A stretch of 51,144 nucleotides of DNA from Cypionkella sp. (GTDB lineage Bacteria > Pseudomonadota > Alphaproteobacteria > Rhodobacterales > Rhodobacteraceae): assembly GCA_023255415.1 (NCBI GenBank), contig JALRIN010000003.1:1-51144 (forward strand), given 5' to 3'. Shown piece after piece: positions 16,573-24,473 of the stretch. The notes beneath the pieces are model-generated. The model was not told the DNA's origin and ran no database searches. It saw only the letters and a list, made by a program, of their open reading frames with translations. Position 1 is the stretch's first letter, and every line of letters begins with the position of its first letter. The translations under genes and the position numbers were made by a program.

Positions 16573-18005
16573 GCAAGGCTCCTGATTGCAGATTGTGCGG
16601 CGGCAAAGCGGGCGTGGCCCGCATCGAAGGCATCTTTTAGGGCGGGGTCGGGCAGCACCTCGCGGGCGATCTGGGGCAGGGTGGCGATCTCGGCCCCCGC
16701 ACCCGTGGCTGCCATCAAGCCAAGCCGCGCCGCGCCAAAGGCCCCGCCAAAGTCGCCCGCAACTGGCAGGCTGACCGGACAATCCAAGGCGGTGGCAATG
16801 GCGCGCAGCCAATAGTCCGAGCGCGCGCCGCCGCCAACCGCCAGCAGATTTTCGATTTTAGTGCCGGTTGCGGCCAAAGCATCGCGGCAATCGCGGATGG
16901 CAAAACTCACGCCTTCCAACACCGCGCGGGTGCCGGCCTGCCGGTCGGTGATATGTTCAAGCCCGGTAAAGGCGCCGCGAATGGCGGCTGAATTCAACGG
17001 CGTGCGCTCGCCGCCCAGATAGGGCAGAAAGGTTGTTTTGCCGGGGGCTTGCAGCGCGCCCAGCTCGCCTGTCAGCACCGCCGCCTCTTGGCCGACAAAG
17101 CGGCCATACCAATTCAGCGCATCGGTGGCTGCCAAAATCACCCCCATCTGATGCCAGGTCTTTGGCAGCGCGTGGCAAAAGGTATGCACGGCCGTTGCGG
17201 GGTCGGGCTGATAGCCGTCATTGGCGGCAAACAGCACGCCACTGGTGCCCAAAGACACAAAGGCCTCGCCCGCGCGCACTACGCCAACCCCCACACCTGC
17301 CGCAGCATTGTCGCCGCCACCGCCCGCGACGATCACGCCCTTTGGCAGGCCAAAGCGGCTGGCAAGGCCTGCGCGGATCTGACCTGACGCCTCGGAGCCT
17401 TCGACCAAGCGCGGCATCTGCGCGCGGGTCAGACCGCAGGCCGACAACAGGCTTTCTGACCAATCGCGCGCGCCGGTATCCAGCCAGGCCGTGCCCGCGG
17501 CATCCGACATCTCGCCAACATGATCGCCGGTCAGCCACAGCCGCAGATAATCCTTTGGCAGCAGAATCTTGGCGACCTTGTCCCAAAGGGCGGGTTCATG
17601 GTTGCGCAGCCAGTCGAGTTTTGGTGCGGTAAAGCCCGGAAACACGATATTGCCGGAAATCGAGCGAAACTCTGGCCGCGCGTCCAGCCGGGCGGCCTCG
17701 GCAAAGCTGCGGCTGTCGTTCCACAAGATGCAGGGTCGCAGCACCTGATCCGCCGCGTCGATCAGCGTCGCACCATGCATATGTCCCGAAAGCCCGATGG
17801 CTTTCACGCCGCCCAAATCCTGCGCCGACAATTGCCCCAGCACCGATTCTGCGGCCACAATCCAAGCAGCGGGGTCTTGTTCAGACCAGCCCTCATGCGG
17901 GCGCTCGACGGTCAAAGGCGCTGTCGCCTCGGCCAGCACGCGCTGGCTTTCGTCCATCAAGATGCCTTTCAGCCCCGATGTGCCCAGATCAAGCCCGATA
18001 TACAT
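16569..18005 (-). CDS. xylB: Xylulokinase
   Basis: A 478-aa FGGY-family sugar kinase that phosphorylates D-xylulose to xylulose 5-phosphate, feeding the pentose phosphate pathway. The N-terminal GLDLGTSGLKG phosphate-binding motif, the SGHMHG motif, the 'SLGTSGVLFA' ATPase-like segment and 'LLAVGGGARSDYWL' near the C-terminus are all present. It is the first gene of a two-gene xylBA unit. A LacI-type operator-like site lies 25 bases upstream of its start, consistent with xylose control, but no xylR gene is in the window. Confidence 0.96.
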   Translation of the reverse strand: MYIGLDLGTSGLKGILMDESQRVLAEATAPLTVERPHEGWSEQDPAAWIVAAESVLGQLSAQDLGGVKAIGLSGHMHGATLIDAADQVLRPCILWNDSRSFAEAARLDARPEFRSISGNIVFPGFTAPKLDWLRNHEPALWDKVAKILLPKDYLRLWLTGDHVGEMSDAAGTAWLDTGARDWSESLLSACGLTRAQMPRLVEGSEASGQIRAGLASRFGLPKGVIVAGGGGDNAAAGVGVGVVRAGEAFVSLGTSGVLFAANDGYQPDPATAVHTFCHALPKTWHQMGVILAATDALNWYGRFVGQEAAVLTGELGALQAPGKTTFLPYLGGERTPLNSAAIRGAFTGLEHITDRQAGTRAVLEGVSFAIRDCRDALAATGTKIENLLAVGGGARSDYWLRAIATALDCPVSLPVAGDFGGAFGAARLGLMAATGAGAEIATLPQIAREVLPDPALKDAFDAGHARFAAAQSAIRSLA

Positions 18006-18029
18006 GCACTGTCCTCCCAGACCTTGGCA

Positions 18030-18043
18030 TTATAGCGCTAACA
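18030..18043. promoter_or_regulatory. LacI-family-type operator upstream of xylBA
   Basis: TTATAGCGCTAACA contains a perfect TAGCGCTA core (18033-18040) and a right half matching the LacI-family consensus TGTTAGCGCTAACA. It sits 25-38 bases upstream of the xylB start. Similar TAGCGCTA boxes are known for LacI-type XylR control of xylose genes in other alphaproteobacteria. Only half of the outer arm matches, so binding is an inference. Confidence 0.5.
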
Positions 18044-18063
18044 CCGCTACGCGCAGGCTTACG

Positions 18064-18966
18064 CTAGCGCGGCTCTTCCTTCAACAGCAACCACAGCGCC
18101 AGACTGGTTAAGGCCACGCCGCCCAAAACATTGATCGGAGGGGCAGGGCGGCCCAAGGCCAATTCCCAACAGATCACCCAAGACGGCACCAGATAGGTAT
18201 AGGCCATCACCTTGGCGCTGGGCAGCCGCATGGTGGCAAATTGCAACAGCACAAAGGTCAGCGCCGAAGCCGCAATCGAGACATAGGCCAGACAGATCCA
18301 GACAATCGGCGGCAGGGCTGCCCAATCGGTGGCCAAGACATCGCGCCAGCCCCAAAGGCCCAGCAGCACAAAGCCCGCCGCCATCATCGCAAAGGTAAAG
18401 ACAATCGCAGGCTCGCCTCGGTTCAGCTTGCGCACCATCGGCGCATAGATCGCATGCGAGACGCAGCCGACAAAATAGATCATCTCGCCGCGGCCAATCT
18501 CTAGCCGCATCATCGCGGCAACATCGCCGCGAAAGATCACCCACAGCGCGCCCACCGCGCCAATCGCCAAAGCAAGCCCCATGCGCGGCGTGGTAATCTG
18601 CCCCAATAACAGCCAACCAAAGCCCGCCGCCATCATCGGCGTCAGGGTAAAAACCGCCGAGGTGGGCACCGCTGCTGCTGTCTGCAAGCCCTTGAACATC
18701 AGAACGAAATAGGCCGCCAGCAGCCCGCCCAGCACAAAGTATCGCCAAGGCGCGCGCCATGTGCTGCGCGAAATCCCCGTGCTAAGCGCCGCTGCCGCCC
18801 CGACCAAGACCCCCGCCAAAGCAAAGCGCGCCACCGTCATTGCGGCAGGCGCGACGAATTTTGAAGCCATCGCCCCCAGACTGAACGACCCCGCAACCAA
18901 TGCGGAAAAACACAGCATTGCCAAATGGCCGCGCTGGGCGGGGGTAAGCTTTTGCAGCCAGGTCAT
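18064..18966 (-). CDS. EamA/DMT family transporter
   Basis: A 300-aa inner-membrane protein with about ten hydrophobic helices arranged as two tandem EamA repeats (about residues 15-145 and 155-295). Signature features such as 'AVPTSAVFTLTPMMAAGFGWLLLGQ' and, in the second half, 'SALTFVLLQFATMRLPSAKVMAYTYLVPSW' are typical of drug/metabolite exporters. The substrate is unknown. Its start overlaps the LysR stop by four bases (18963-18966), so regulator and transporter are one unit, transcribed toward xylB. Confidence 0.88.
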   Translation of the reverse strand: MTWLQKLTPAQRGHLAMLCFSALVAGSFSLGAMASKFVAPAAMTVARFALAGVLVGAAAALSTGISRSTWRAPWRYFVLGGLLAAYFVLMFKGLQTAAAVPTSAVFTLTPMMAAGFGWLLLGQITTPRMGLALAIGAVGALWVIFRGDVAAMMRLEIGRGEMIYFVGCVSHAIYAPMVRKLNRGEPAIVFTFAMMAAGFVLLGLWGWRDVLATDWAALPPIVWICLAYVSIAASALTFVLLQFATMRLPSAKVMAYTYLVPSWVICWELALGRPAPPINVLGGVALTSLALWLLLKEEPR

Positions 18967-19844
18967 AGATCACCCCATGCTGCCGCAGCGGCCTTCAGGT
19001 GCGACAGAAAGCTTTGTACTTTCAGTGTGCGGTGCAAATCAACATGGGTCACCAACCACAAAGGCGCCTGCCAGTCGGGGATGGGGGCCAAGACTTGCAC
19101 CAGATCTGCGTGCTGTTTGGCCTCGTAAACCGGCACAAAGCCAAGGCCCAAGCCGGCCTTGACCGCCGTCAGGCTGTCGTCGGGCAGCGACACGCGAAAG
19201 GTCAGGCGGTCTTCGGGCACGCGGTCGGCCAGCCATTTGTAAAACGGCGCACGATTGCCGCTGGTGTCGGTATAGACAAAACGGTGCTGCGCCAGATCGG
19301 CTTCGGTCTGGGGCTGGCCATAGGTGTCGATATAGGATCTGCTGGCGTAAAGGGCGGCGCGCATTTGGACAAAGGGCATCACCACATTGTCGGGTTCTTG
19401 CGGTGCGCTGCCTGCACGGATCGCCACATGCGCCTCGCCGTAATCCAGCCTGAACAGCCGCATATCGGTCAAATAGCGGATCACCACCGCCGGATATTGC
19501 GCCTGAAAGCTGGCGAAAACCGGCGCAAGCAGCGCGGTGACACCGGTGATCGAGGTGACGACCAACTCTCCCGCCACCTGTTCGCCCTGACCCTTGATGC
19601 GGCTGGCAAGCTGGCCGAACTGTTCTTCGGTGGTCTGGGCCACCACCAACAGATCGCGCCCCGCCTCGGTTGCCGTATAGCCGCGCGCATGGCGCTGAAA
19701 CAGCTTGGCACCCAAGCGTTTTTCCAAAGCATCGATATGGCGGATCACGGTGGCATGATGCACGCCCATCGCCTCGGCAGCCCCCGAGACCGTGCCCATC
19801 CGTGCCACCTGATAGGCGGTGCGAATCTCGTCCCAGTTCTCCAT
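18963..19844 (-). CDS. LysR family transcriptional regulator
   Basis: A 293-aa regulator with an N-terminal winged helix ('AYQVARMGTVSGAAEAMGVHHATVIRHIDALEKRLGAKLFQR', spanning roughly residues 8-50) and a C-terminal periplasmic-binding-like effector domain. The start at 19844 (MENWDEIRTAY) is preferred to the longer frame at 19898 because it places the HTH normally and has a G-rich ribosome site. Unusually for LysR, it is transcribed in the same direction as, and overlaps, its probable target, the EamA transporter. Effector unknown. Confidence 0.9.
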   Translation of the reverse strand: MENWDEIRTAYQVARMGTVSGAAEAMGVHHATVIRHIDALEKRLGAKLFQRHARGYTATEAGRDLLVVAQTTEEQFGQLASRIKGQGEQVAGELVVTSITGVTALLAPVFASFQAQYPAVVIRYLTDMRLFRLDYGEAHVAIRAGSAPQEPDNVVMPFVQMRAALYASRSYIDTYGQPQTEADLAQHRFVYTDTSGNRAPFYKWLADRVPEDRLTFRVSLPDDSLTAVKAGLGLGFVPVYEAKQHADLVQVLAPIPDWQAPLWLVTHVDLHRTLKVQSFLSHLKAAAAAWGDL

Positions 19845-19945
19845 CGCAGGCCCCCTTTTGCTGACCTGCACCTTGGAAAACCCATCGGACAAAGGCAAGC
19901 GGCTTGACTCTGCCGCAACATCTGCGTATCCGCCAGCCTAATTCC

Positions 19946-20019
19946 CCGGAGGCAAAGGCTTCCGGTCCCTTGGGCTATGCTCGGGATCGCCACCTGTCAG
20001 CGCGTTGCGCCCACAGGTG
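19946..20019 (+). other. Two hairpins in the ffh leader region
   Basis: Hairpin A: CCGGAGGC (19946-19953) with GCTTCCGG (19958-19965), loop AAAG. Hairpin B: CACCTGT (19991-19997) with ACAGGTG (20013-20019), extended by an inner GCGC-GTT-GCGC stem. TATGCT (19976-19981) could be a -10. I looked for the SRP RNA (4.5S) tetraloop region and did not find it. This may be an ffh leader or an unannotated RNA. Confidence 0.35.
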
Positions 20020-20082
20020 CCGTTTCGCATTGCCTTTGGGAAACCCGACCGAGCGCCCATATGGGCATAAAAGGAGAGCGCG

Positions 20083-21582
20083 ATGTTTGAAAGCCTGTCA
20101 GAACGCCTTGGTGGCGTCTTCGACCGTCTGACCAAGGCCGGCGCGCTGTCCGAGGCCGATGTCGACACCGCCCTGCGCGAAGTGCGCACCGCTTTGCTGG
20201 AAGCGGACGTCTCGCTGGATGTGGCGCGCAACTTTGTCAAAGCGGTCAAGACCCGGGCCATCGGCCAAGCGGTGACCAAATCCATCACCCCCGGTCAGCA
20301 GGTCGTCAAGATCGTGCATGACGAGCTGGTGCGGGTGCTGGCGGGCGACGAAGAGCCCGAAGCGCTGAAGATCGACAACCCGCCTGCGGCGATCTTGATG
20401 GTGGGTCTGCAAGGCTCGGGCAAAACCACGACCACGGCCAAACTGGCCAAGCGTCTGAAAGAGAAAAACGGCAAGCGCGTGCTTTTGGCCTCGCTGGACA
20501 CCAACCGCCCTGCGGCTATGGAACAGCTGGCGATTTTGGCGCTGCAAATCGGCGTTGACAGCCTGCCGATCGTCAAAGGCGAAAGCGCGGTTCAGATCGC
20601 CAAACGCGCCAAGACCCAAGCCGCAATGGGCGGCTATGATGTGGTGTTCTTTGACACCGCAGGCCGGATGCACATTGACGAAGTGCTGATGGACGAGATT
20701 CAATCGGTGCGCGACATCGCCCAGCCGCGCGAAACGCTGCTGGTTGTCGATGGTCTGACCGGCCAAGACGCGGTGAATGTCGCAGCCGAATTCAACGGCA
20801 AAGTCGGCATCTCGGGTGTCGTGCTGACGCGGATGGACGGCGACGGGCGTGGCGGTGCAGCGCTGTCGATGCGCGCGGTGACAGGCAAGCCGATCCGCTT
20901 TGTCGGTCTGGGTGAAAAGCTGGACGCGCTGGAAACCTTTGAAGCCGAGCGTGTTGCGGGCCGCATTCTGGGCATGGGCGACATTGTCGCCTTGGTCGAA
21001 CGCGCCCGCGAGACCTTTGAGGCCGAGCAAGCCGAACGCATGGCCAAGCGCTTTGCCAAGGGTCTGTTCAATATGAACGACATGCGCGGCCAGTTGGAAC
21101 AGATGGTCAAGATGGGCGGCATGCAGGGCCTGATGGGCATGATGCCGGGCATGGGCGGCATGGCGAAAAAGGCCGAAGCCGCGGGCTTTAACGACAAAAT
21201 GCTGGCGCATCAGATCGCGCTGATCAATTCGATGACCAAAAAAGAACGCGCCAACCCTGACCTTTTGGCCGCAAGCCGCAAAAAGCGCATCGCGGCTGGG
21301 GCGGGCATGGATGTGGCCGAGCTGAACAAACTTCTGAAACAGCATCGCCAGATGGCCGATATGATGAAGAAGATGGGCAAGGGCGGCATGATGAAGCAGG
21401 CCATCAAACAGATGATGGGCGGCAAAGGTACCCCCGATCTGGCCAATATGTCCCCCGAAGCCATGGCCGAAGCGGCCAAAGGCATGAAAGAGGGTCTTGG
21501 CATGGGCGGCGGTTTCCCCGGCATGCCACGCGGCGGGTTGTCGCTGCCTGCCTCGCTTTCGGGACTGATGAAAAAGAAATGA
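20083..21582 (+). CDS. ffh: Signal recognition particle protein Ffh
   Basis: A 499-aa SRP54-type GTPase that binds signal sequences of nascent inner-membrane proteins and docks with FtsY. It has an N domain (about 1-90), a G domain with G1 GLQGSGKTTTTAKLA near residue 107, DTNRPAA, DTAGR and TRMDGDGRGGAALS, and a methionine-rich M domain (about 330-460: GGMQGLMGMMPGMGGM). The ATG at 20083 is preceded by AAGGAGAG. It heads a plus-strand run with chorismate mutase, rpsP and rimM. Confidence 0.98.
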   Translation: MFESLSERLGGVFDRLTKAGALSEADVDTALREVRTALLEADVSLDVARNFVKAVKTRAIGQAVTKSITPGQQVVKIVHDELVRVLAGDEEPEALKIDNPPAAILMVGLQGSGKTTTTAKLAKRLKEKNGKRVLLASLDTNRPAAMEQLAILALQIGVDSLPIVKGESAVQIAKRAKTQAAMGGYDVVFFDTAGRMHIDEVLMDEIQSVRDIAQPRETLLVVDGLTGQDAVNVAAEFNGKVGISGVVLTRMDGDGRGGAALSMRAVTGKPIRFVGLGEKLDALETFEAERVAGRILGMGDIVALVERARETFEAEQAERMAKRFAKGLFNMNDMRGQLEQMVKMGGMQGLMGMMPGMGGMAKKAEAAGFNDKMLAHQIALINSMTKKERANPDLLAASRKKRIAAGAGMDVAELNKLLKQHRQMADMMKKMGKGGMMKQAIKQMMGGKGTPDLANMSPEAMAEAAKGMKEGLGMGGGFPGMPRGGLSLPASLSGLMKKK

Positions 21583-21631
21583 TCCTGCCCGCTTGCTCCT
21601 TTTGCTTTGTGCCAACCTCTGAGGCCCGCCT

Positions 21632-21928
21632 ATGACCGACGCCATCACCCGCGCCGCCGAGATCTTGAAAGATCATCGCGCCTCGATCGACCGTCTGGAC
21701 GCGATCCTTGTCTATACGCTGGCCGAGCGGTTCAAACACACCCAAGCCGTTGGCCATCTGAAAGCCCAGCACGACCTGCCGCCTTCGGATCCAAACCGCG
21801 AAGCGCGCCAGATCGAGCGGCTGGAATGTCTGGCAAAAGACGCCGACCTTGACCCCGAGTTTGCCAAGAAATTCCTGACCTTCATCATCTCGGAAGTCAT
21901 CAGGCATCACGAACACCTACAGAAATAA
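21632..21928 (+). CDS. Chorismate mutase (AroQ class)
   Basis: A 98-aa all-helical protein matching the AroQ-type chorismate mutase fold: 'RASIDRLDAILVYTLAERFKHTQAVGHLKAQHDLPPSDPNREARQIERL' spans the first two helices with the active-site Arg and Lys, and the third helix ends 'FIISEVIRHHEHLQK'. It converts chorismate to prephenate for Phe/Tyr synthesis. It lies 49 bases after ffh and 51 before rpsP, a location common in this family of bacteria. Confidence 0.9.
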   Translation: MTDAITRAAEILKDHRASIDRLDAILVYTLAERFKHTQAVGHLKAQHDLPPSDPNREARQIERLECLAKDADLDPEFAKKFLTFIISEVIRHHEHLQK

Positions 21929-21979
21929 CCCAAAAAGCTGTGCAGATGCGCAGCCTAGAAAACCTAAGGAGACGACACT

Positions 21980-22342
21980 ATGTCCATGAAAATTCGCCTT
22001 GCGCGCGGTGGTTCCAAAAAGCGCCCTTTCTATTCGATCGTTGCCACTGACAGCCGCAACCCACGCGACGGCCGCTTCTTGGAAAAGCTGGGCACCTATA
22101 ACCCGCTGCTGGCCAAAGACAGCGAAGAGCGCGTGAAAATGAACATGGAGCGCGTTCAGTACTGGCTCTCGCAGGGCGCACAGCCAACCGACCGTATCGC
22201 ACGCATGCTGGAAGCTGCTGGCGCGATGCCAAAGAAAGCCCGCTTGAACCCTAAATCGGCGGTTCCAGGCAAGCGCATGGCAGAACTTGCTGCCAAGAAA
22301 GCTGCACGCGCAGCGGCACCTGCTGAAGCAGCAGCAGAATAA
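21980..22342 (+). CDS. rpsP: 30S ribosomal protein S16
   Basis: A 120-aa S16 protein: 'MKIRLARGGSKKRPFYSIVATDSRNPRDGRFLEKLGTYNP' covers the conserved N-terminus, followed by 'RVQYWLSQGAQPTD'. The C-terminus is an alanine- and lysine-rich extension usual in alphaproteobacteria. AAGGAGA precedes the ATG. It is followed by a terminator-like hairpin and then rimM, the standard order. Confidence 0.98.
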   Translation: MSMKIRLARGGSKKRPFYSIVATDSRNPRDGRFLEKLGTYNPLLAKDSEERVKMNMERVQYWLSQGAQPTDRIARMLEAAGAMPKKARLNPKSAVPGKRMAELAAKKAARAAAPAEAAAE

Positions 22343-22349
22343 TCCCCCC

Positions 22350-22381
22350 GGGCGGCTCCTGCAACGGGGGCCGCCTTTTTT
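22350..22381 (+). terminator. Terminator or attenuator between rpsP and rimM
   Basis: Stem GGCGGC (22351-22356) and GCCGCC (22370-22375), followed by six T residues. It lies between rpsP and rimM and probably lowers the rimM transcript relative to rpsP. The 14-base loop makes it weaker than the other terminators here. Confidence 0.65.
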
Positions 22382-22397
22382 CAACCCGGAGAGCCAC

Positions 22398-22904
22398 ATG
22401 CCCAGCAACCTGATCTGTATCGGTGCCATCGCAGGCTCTTTCGGCGTTCAAGGCGAAGTGCGGCTGAAAAGCTTTTGCACCGAACCCACCGATATTGCCT
22501 CTTACGGCCCTGTTTTCACCGAAGACGGCCAAACCAGCTATAAAATCACCCTGACCCGCCCCGTCTCGGGCGGTCTTGGCGCGCGGATTTCTGGCGTGAC
22601 GACCAAGGAACAGGCCGATGATCTGCGCGGCGTCAACCTTTACGTCGATAAGAAAAAGCTGCCGAAACTGCCCGATGACGAATTCTATCACGCCGATCTG
22701 ATCGGGCTTGCGGCCTTTGACACCGGCGGTGTCGAACTGGGGCGCGTCCACGCTGTGCACAATCATGGCGCAGGCGATCTGCTGGAAATTACCGGCCCCA
22801 GCCTGAAATCGGCGCTGTTGCTGCCCTTTACTCTGGCCGTGGTGCCCACTGTCGATCTTGGTGCAGGCCGCGTGATCCTTGATCTGCCCGAGGGGCTGGA
22901 CTAG
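22398..22904 (+). CDS. rimM: Ribosome maturation factor RimM
   Basis: A 168-aa protein with the RimM N-terminal beta-barrel (ICIGAIAGSFGVQGEVRLKSF, with the typical GxxGxHGxxGE pattern) and a PRC-barrel-like C-terminal domain ('EFYHADLIGLAAFD'). It assists 30S subunit maturation. GGAGAG (22388-22392) fixes the start at 22398. Its TAG stop shares the palindrome CTAG (22901-22904) with the stop of the convergent glycosyltransferase gene. Confidence 0.96.
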   Translation: MPSNLICIGAIAGSFGVQGEVRLKSFCTEPTDIASYGPVFTEDGQTSYKITLTRPVSGGLGARISGVTTKEQADDLRGVNLYVDKKKLPKLPDDEFYHADLIGLAAFDTGGVELGRVHAVHNHGAGDLLEITGPSLKSALLLPFTLAVVPTVDLGAGRVILDLPEGLD

Positions 22905-24292
22905 GCCGCCCGCCGCAGCACCAGCGCCGCCTTTTGCGCCTCGATCTGCTGAAACCCCGCTTGGCCAAGTGTCGACATCAGGCCGCTGACGGTCCTGCCG
23001 CTGTCATGCAAAACCACGGGTCGCAGGCTTAGGACAATCATCTGACAGTTCGCCAAAGCCGTGGGCTGATGCTGCAGCAGATCGAACAGGCGATCTGCCT
23101 CGGCTGTCACCAATGCCCAAGGCCGATCCGGCAGATCTGTTCCCAGACTCTCGACCGTCACAATGTCTTGCCCAAGCCCGATCGCGCGCCGAACATGCGG
23201 TGTCAGCAACGATAGCTGCGGTCCATGTAAAACCACGGGCAAATCATCGCGCAGATGCTTGGCGATCATCGCCGCCTCGCCTTGCAGATATCGGCCCTGC
23301 CGCAGCAGCTTGCGCAAACCAAGCGGGGCCGCGTCCGGCAATTCAAGGCGGATGCCGTCCAGCACATAGCCCCTGCCCAAAATCTGGCGATACCACAGAT
23401 CTGCCGCATGCCCCGTCAACCATTTCAGCCGATGCGACCAAGCCGCCGCCGTCCCCCGTGCCACCCGCCGCGCCAATTTGCGCTGCCAAAGCCAAGTGCC
23501 ATAGGACCGAGGCCCAAGACTGACCCGCGTCGAGGGTGTCTTGATCTGCAAACCTTGGCCCAAACGGCTGTATTTGCGCTGAAACGCCTGCATACAGGTG
23601 ACAAAGCTTTGGTCAATCTCGCCCTTGCCCAGATGCTCTAGGTGAAAATCCACCACATAGGCCGACCTGCCTTGCAAATGCGCCTGAAACACGATGTCGG
23701 TGCCGTATAGATGAAACCCGCTTAAATCATCGGAAAACCGCACCGCGCTGTCTTTGCGCAGAATGATGAAATTCTCGTCCAAAGACATCACCTGCTGCGC
23801 GGGCTCGCGCAGCCTTGCGTCAAAGCCATGCCTGTCGGTGATCCGAATGTGAAGCGCACCCGTGGCATCGCAGCCCGCATTGCCCGCCACCGCCCAATTG
23901 GGATCGGCTTGGGTCAAATTGGCCAAGATCTGATCCAGATGATCTTTGCTGTCAAAGGCGATCACATCCTGATGCAACAAGACAACGTAACGCCCTTTGG
24001 CCTTTGTGATCAATTGGTTCAAGCCTGTGTAACCATCCGCAGAACCGCCCGCAGAATTGTCGGCTTGCAGATATTCACAAAGCCCGGCCTCAAAGCCCGC
24101 CGCGACAAAGCTTTGCACCATGGCCCGATACTGCGCCGGATCGGTCACAAGGCTGCAAAAAGAATAATAGATCTGCTCTGGCTGCAATGCGCCTGCACCT
24201 TGCTTAAAGGAATAACTATCAGTGTCCTGCCACGCGCTTATGACAGGGCACCAAATGTCTTTGCTGGTTTTGACAGCTTTGTGGCAAGTCAA
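22901..24292 (-). CDS. GT2-type glycosyltransferase-like protein with degenerate FkbM-like C-terminal domain
   Basis: An open frame of about 463 aa if it starts at the TTG at 24292; no ATG lies near the start of the conserved part, so the start is uncertain. Residues about 30-240 look like a GT-A domain that handles a nucleotide sugar: 'YYSFCSLVTDPAQY', a 'LQADNSAGGSADGYTGLNQL' segment, 'GRYVVLLHQDVIAFD', and a late 'LYGTDIVFQAHL'. From about residue 305, 'YVLDGIRLELPDAAPLG', a 'GRYLQGEAAMIAKHL' segment and 'VESLGTDLP' follow the pattern of FkbM-type methyltransferases, but the SAM-binding VLELGxG motif is VVLHGPQLS, so that half is probably inactive. It interrupts the rpsP-rimM-trmD order on the opposite strand. 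Confidence 0.6.
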   Translation of the reverse strand: MTCHKAVKTSKDIWCPVISAWQDTDSYSFKQGAGALQPEQIYYSFCSLVTDPAQYRAMVQSFVAAGFEAGLCEYLQADNSAGGSADGYTGLNQLITKAKGRYVVLLHQDVIAFDSKDHLDQILANLTQADPNWAVAGNAGCDATGALHIRITDRHGFDARLREPAQQVMSLDENFIILRKDSAVRFSDDLSGFHLYGTDIVFQAHLQGRSAYVVDFHLEHLGKGEIDQSFVTCMQAFQRKYSRLGQGLQIKTPSTRVSLGPRSYGTWLWQRKLARRVARGTAAAWSHRLKWLTGHAADLWYRQILGRGYVLDGIRLELPDAAPLGLRKLLRQGRYLQGEAAMIAKHLRDDLPVVLHGPQLSLLTPHVRRAIGLGQDIVTVESLGTDLPDRPWALVTAEADRLFDLLQHQPTALANCQMIVLSLRPVVLHDSGRTVSGLMSTLGQAGFQQIEAQKAALVLRRAA

Positions 24293-24473
24293 ATCGTCTT
24301 TACGTTGTAGAAATATCGCGGGAAATGTGCTGCGTCGGTCGGTTTGAGGCAAAAAATCCCACTTTTTGGGCCAAGCTCGATCTTGCTTTAGAAACCGGCG
24401 CCTCAATCCGCCGCAAAGCCTGCCCCCCGCGCAAGCCTCTAGCGCCGCGCTGCGTCCCAAGCTAAAAGCGCGC

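Noticed and set aside
19946..20019. SRP RNA (4.5S, ffs) gene next to ffh
   Set aside because: The conserved GGAAGG-type tetraloop/symmetric-loop sequence is not present; only generic hairpins are seen.
20098..21648. A 516-codon minus-strand frame opposite ffh
   Set aside because: It mirrors the Met/Gly-rich M domain as His/Ala repeats; ffh on the plus strand is certain.
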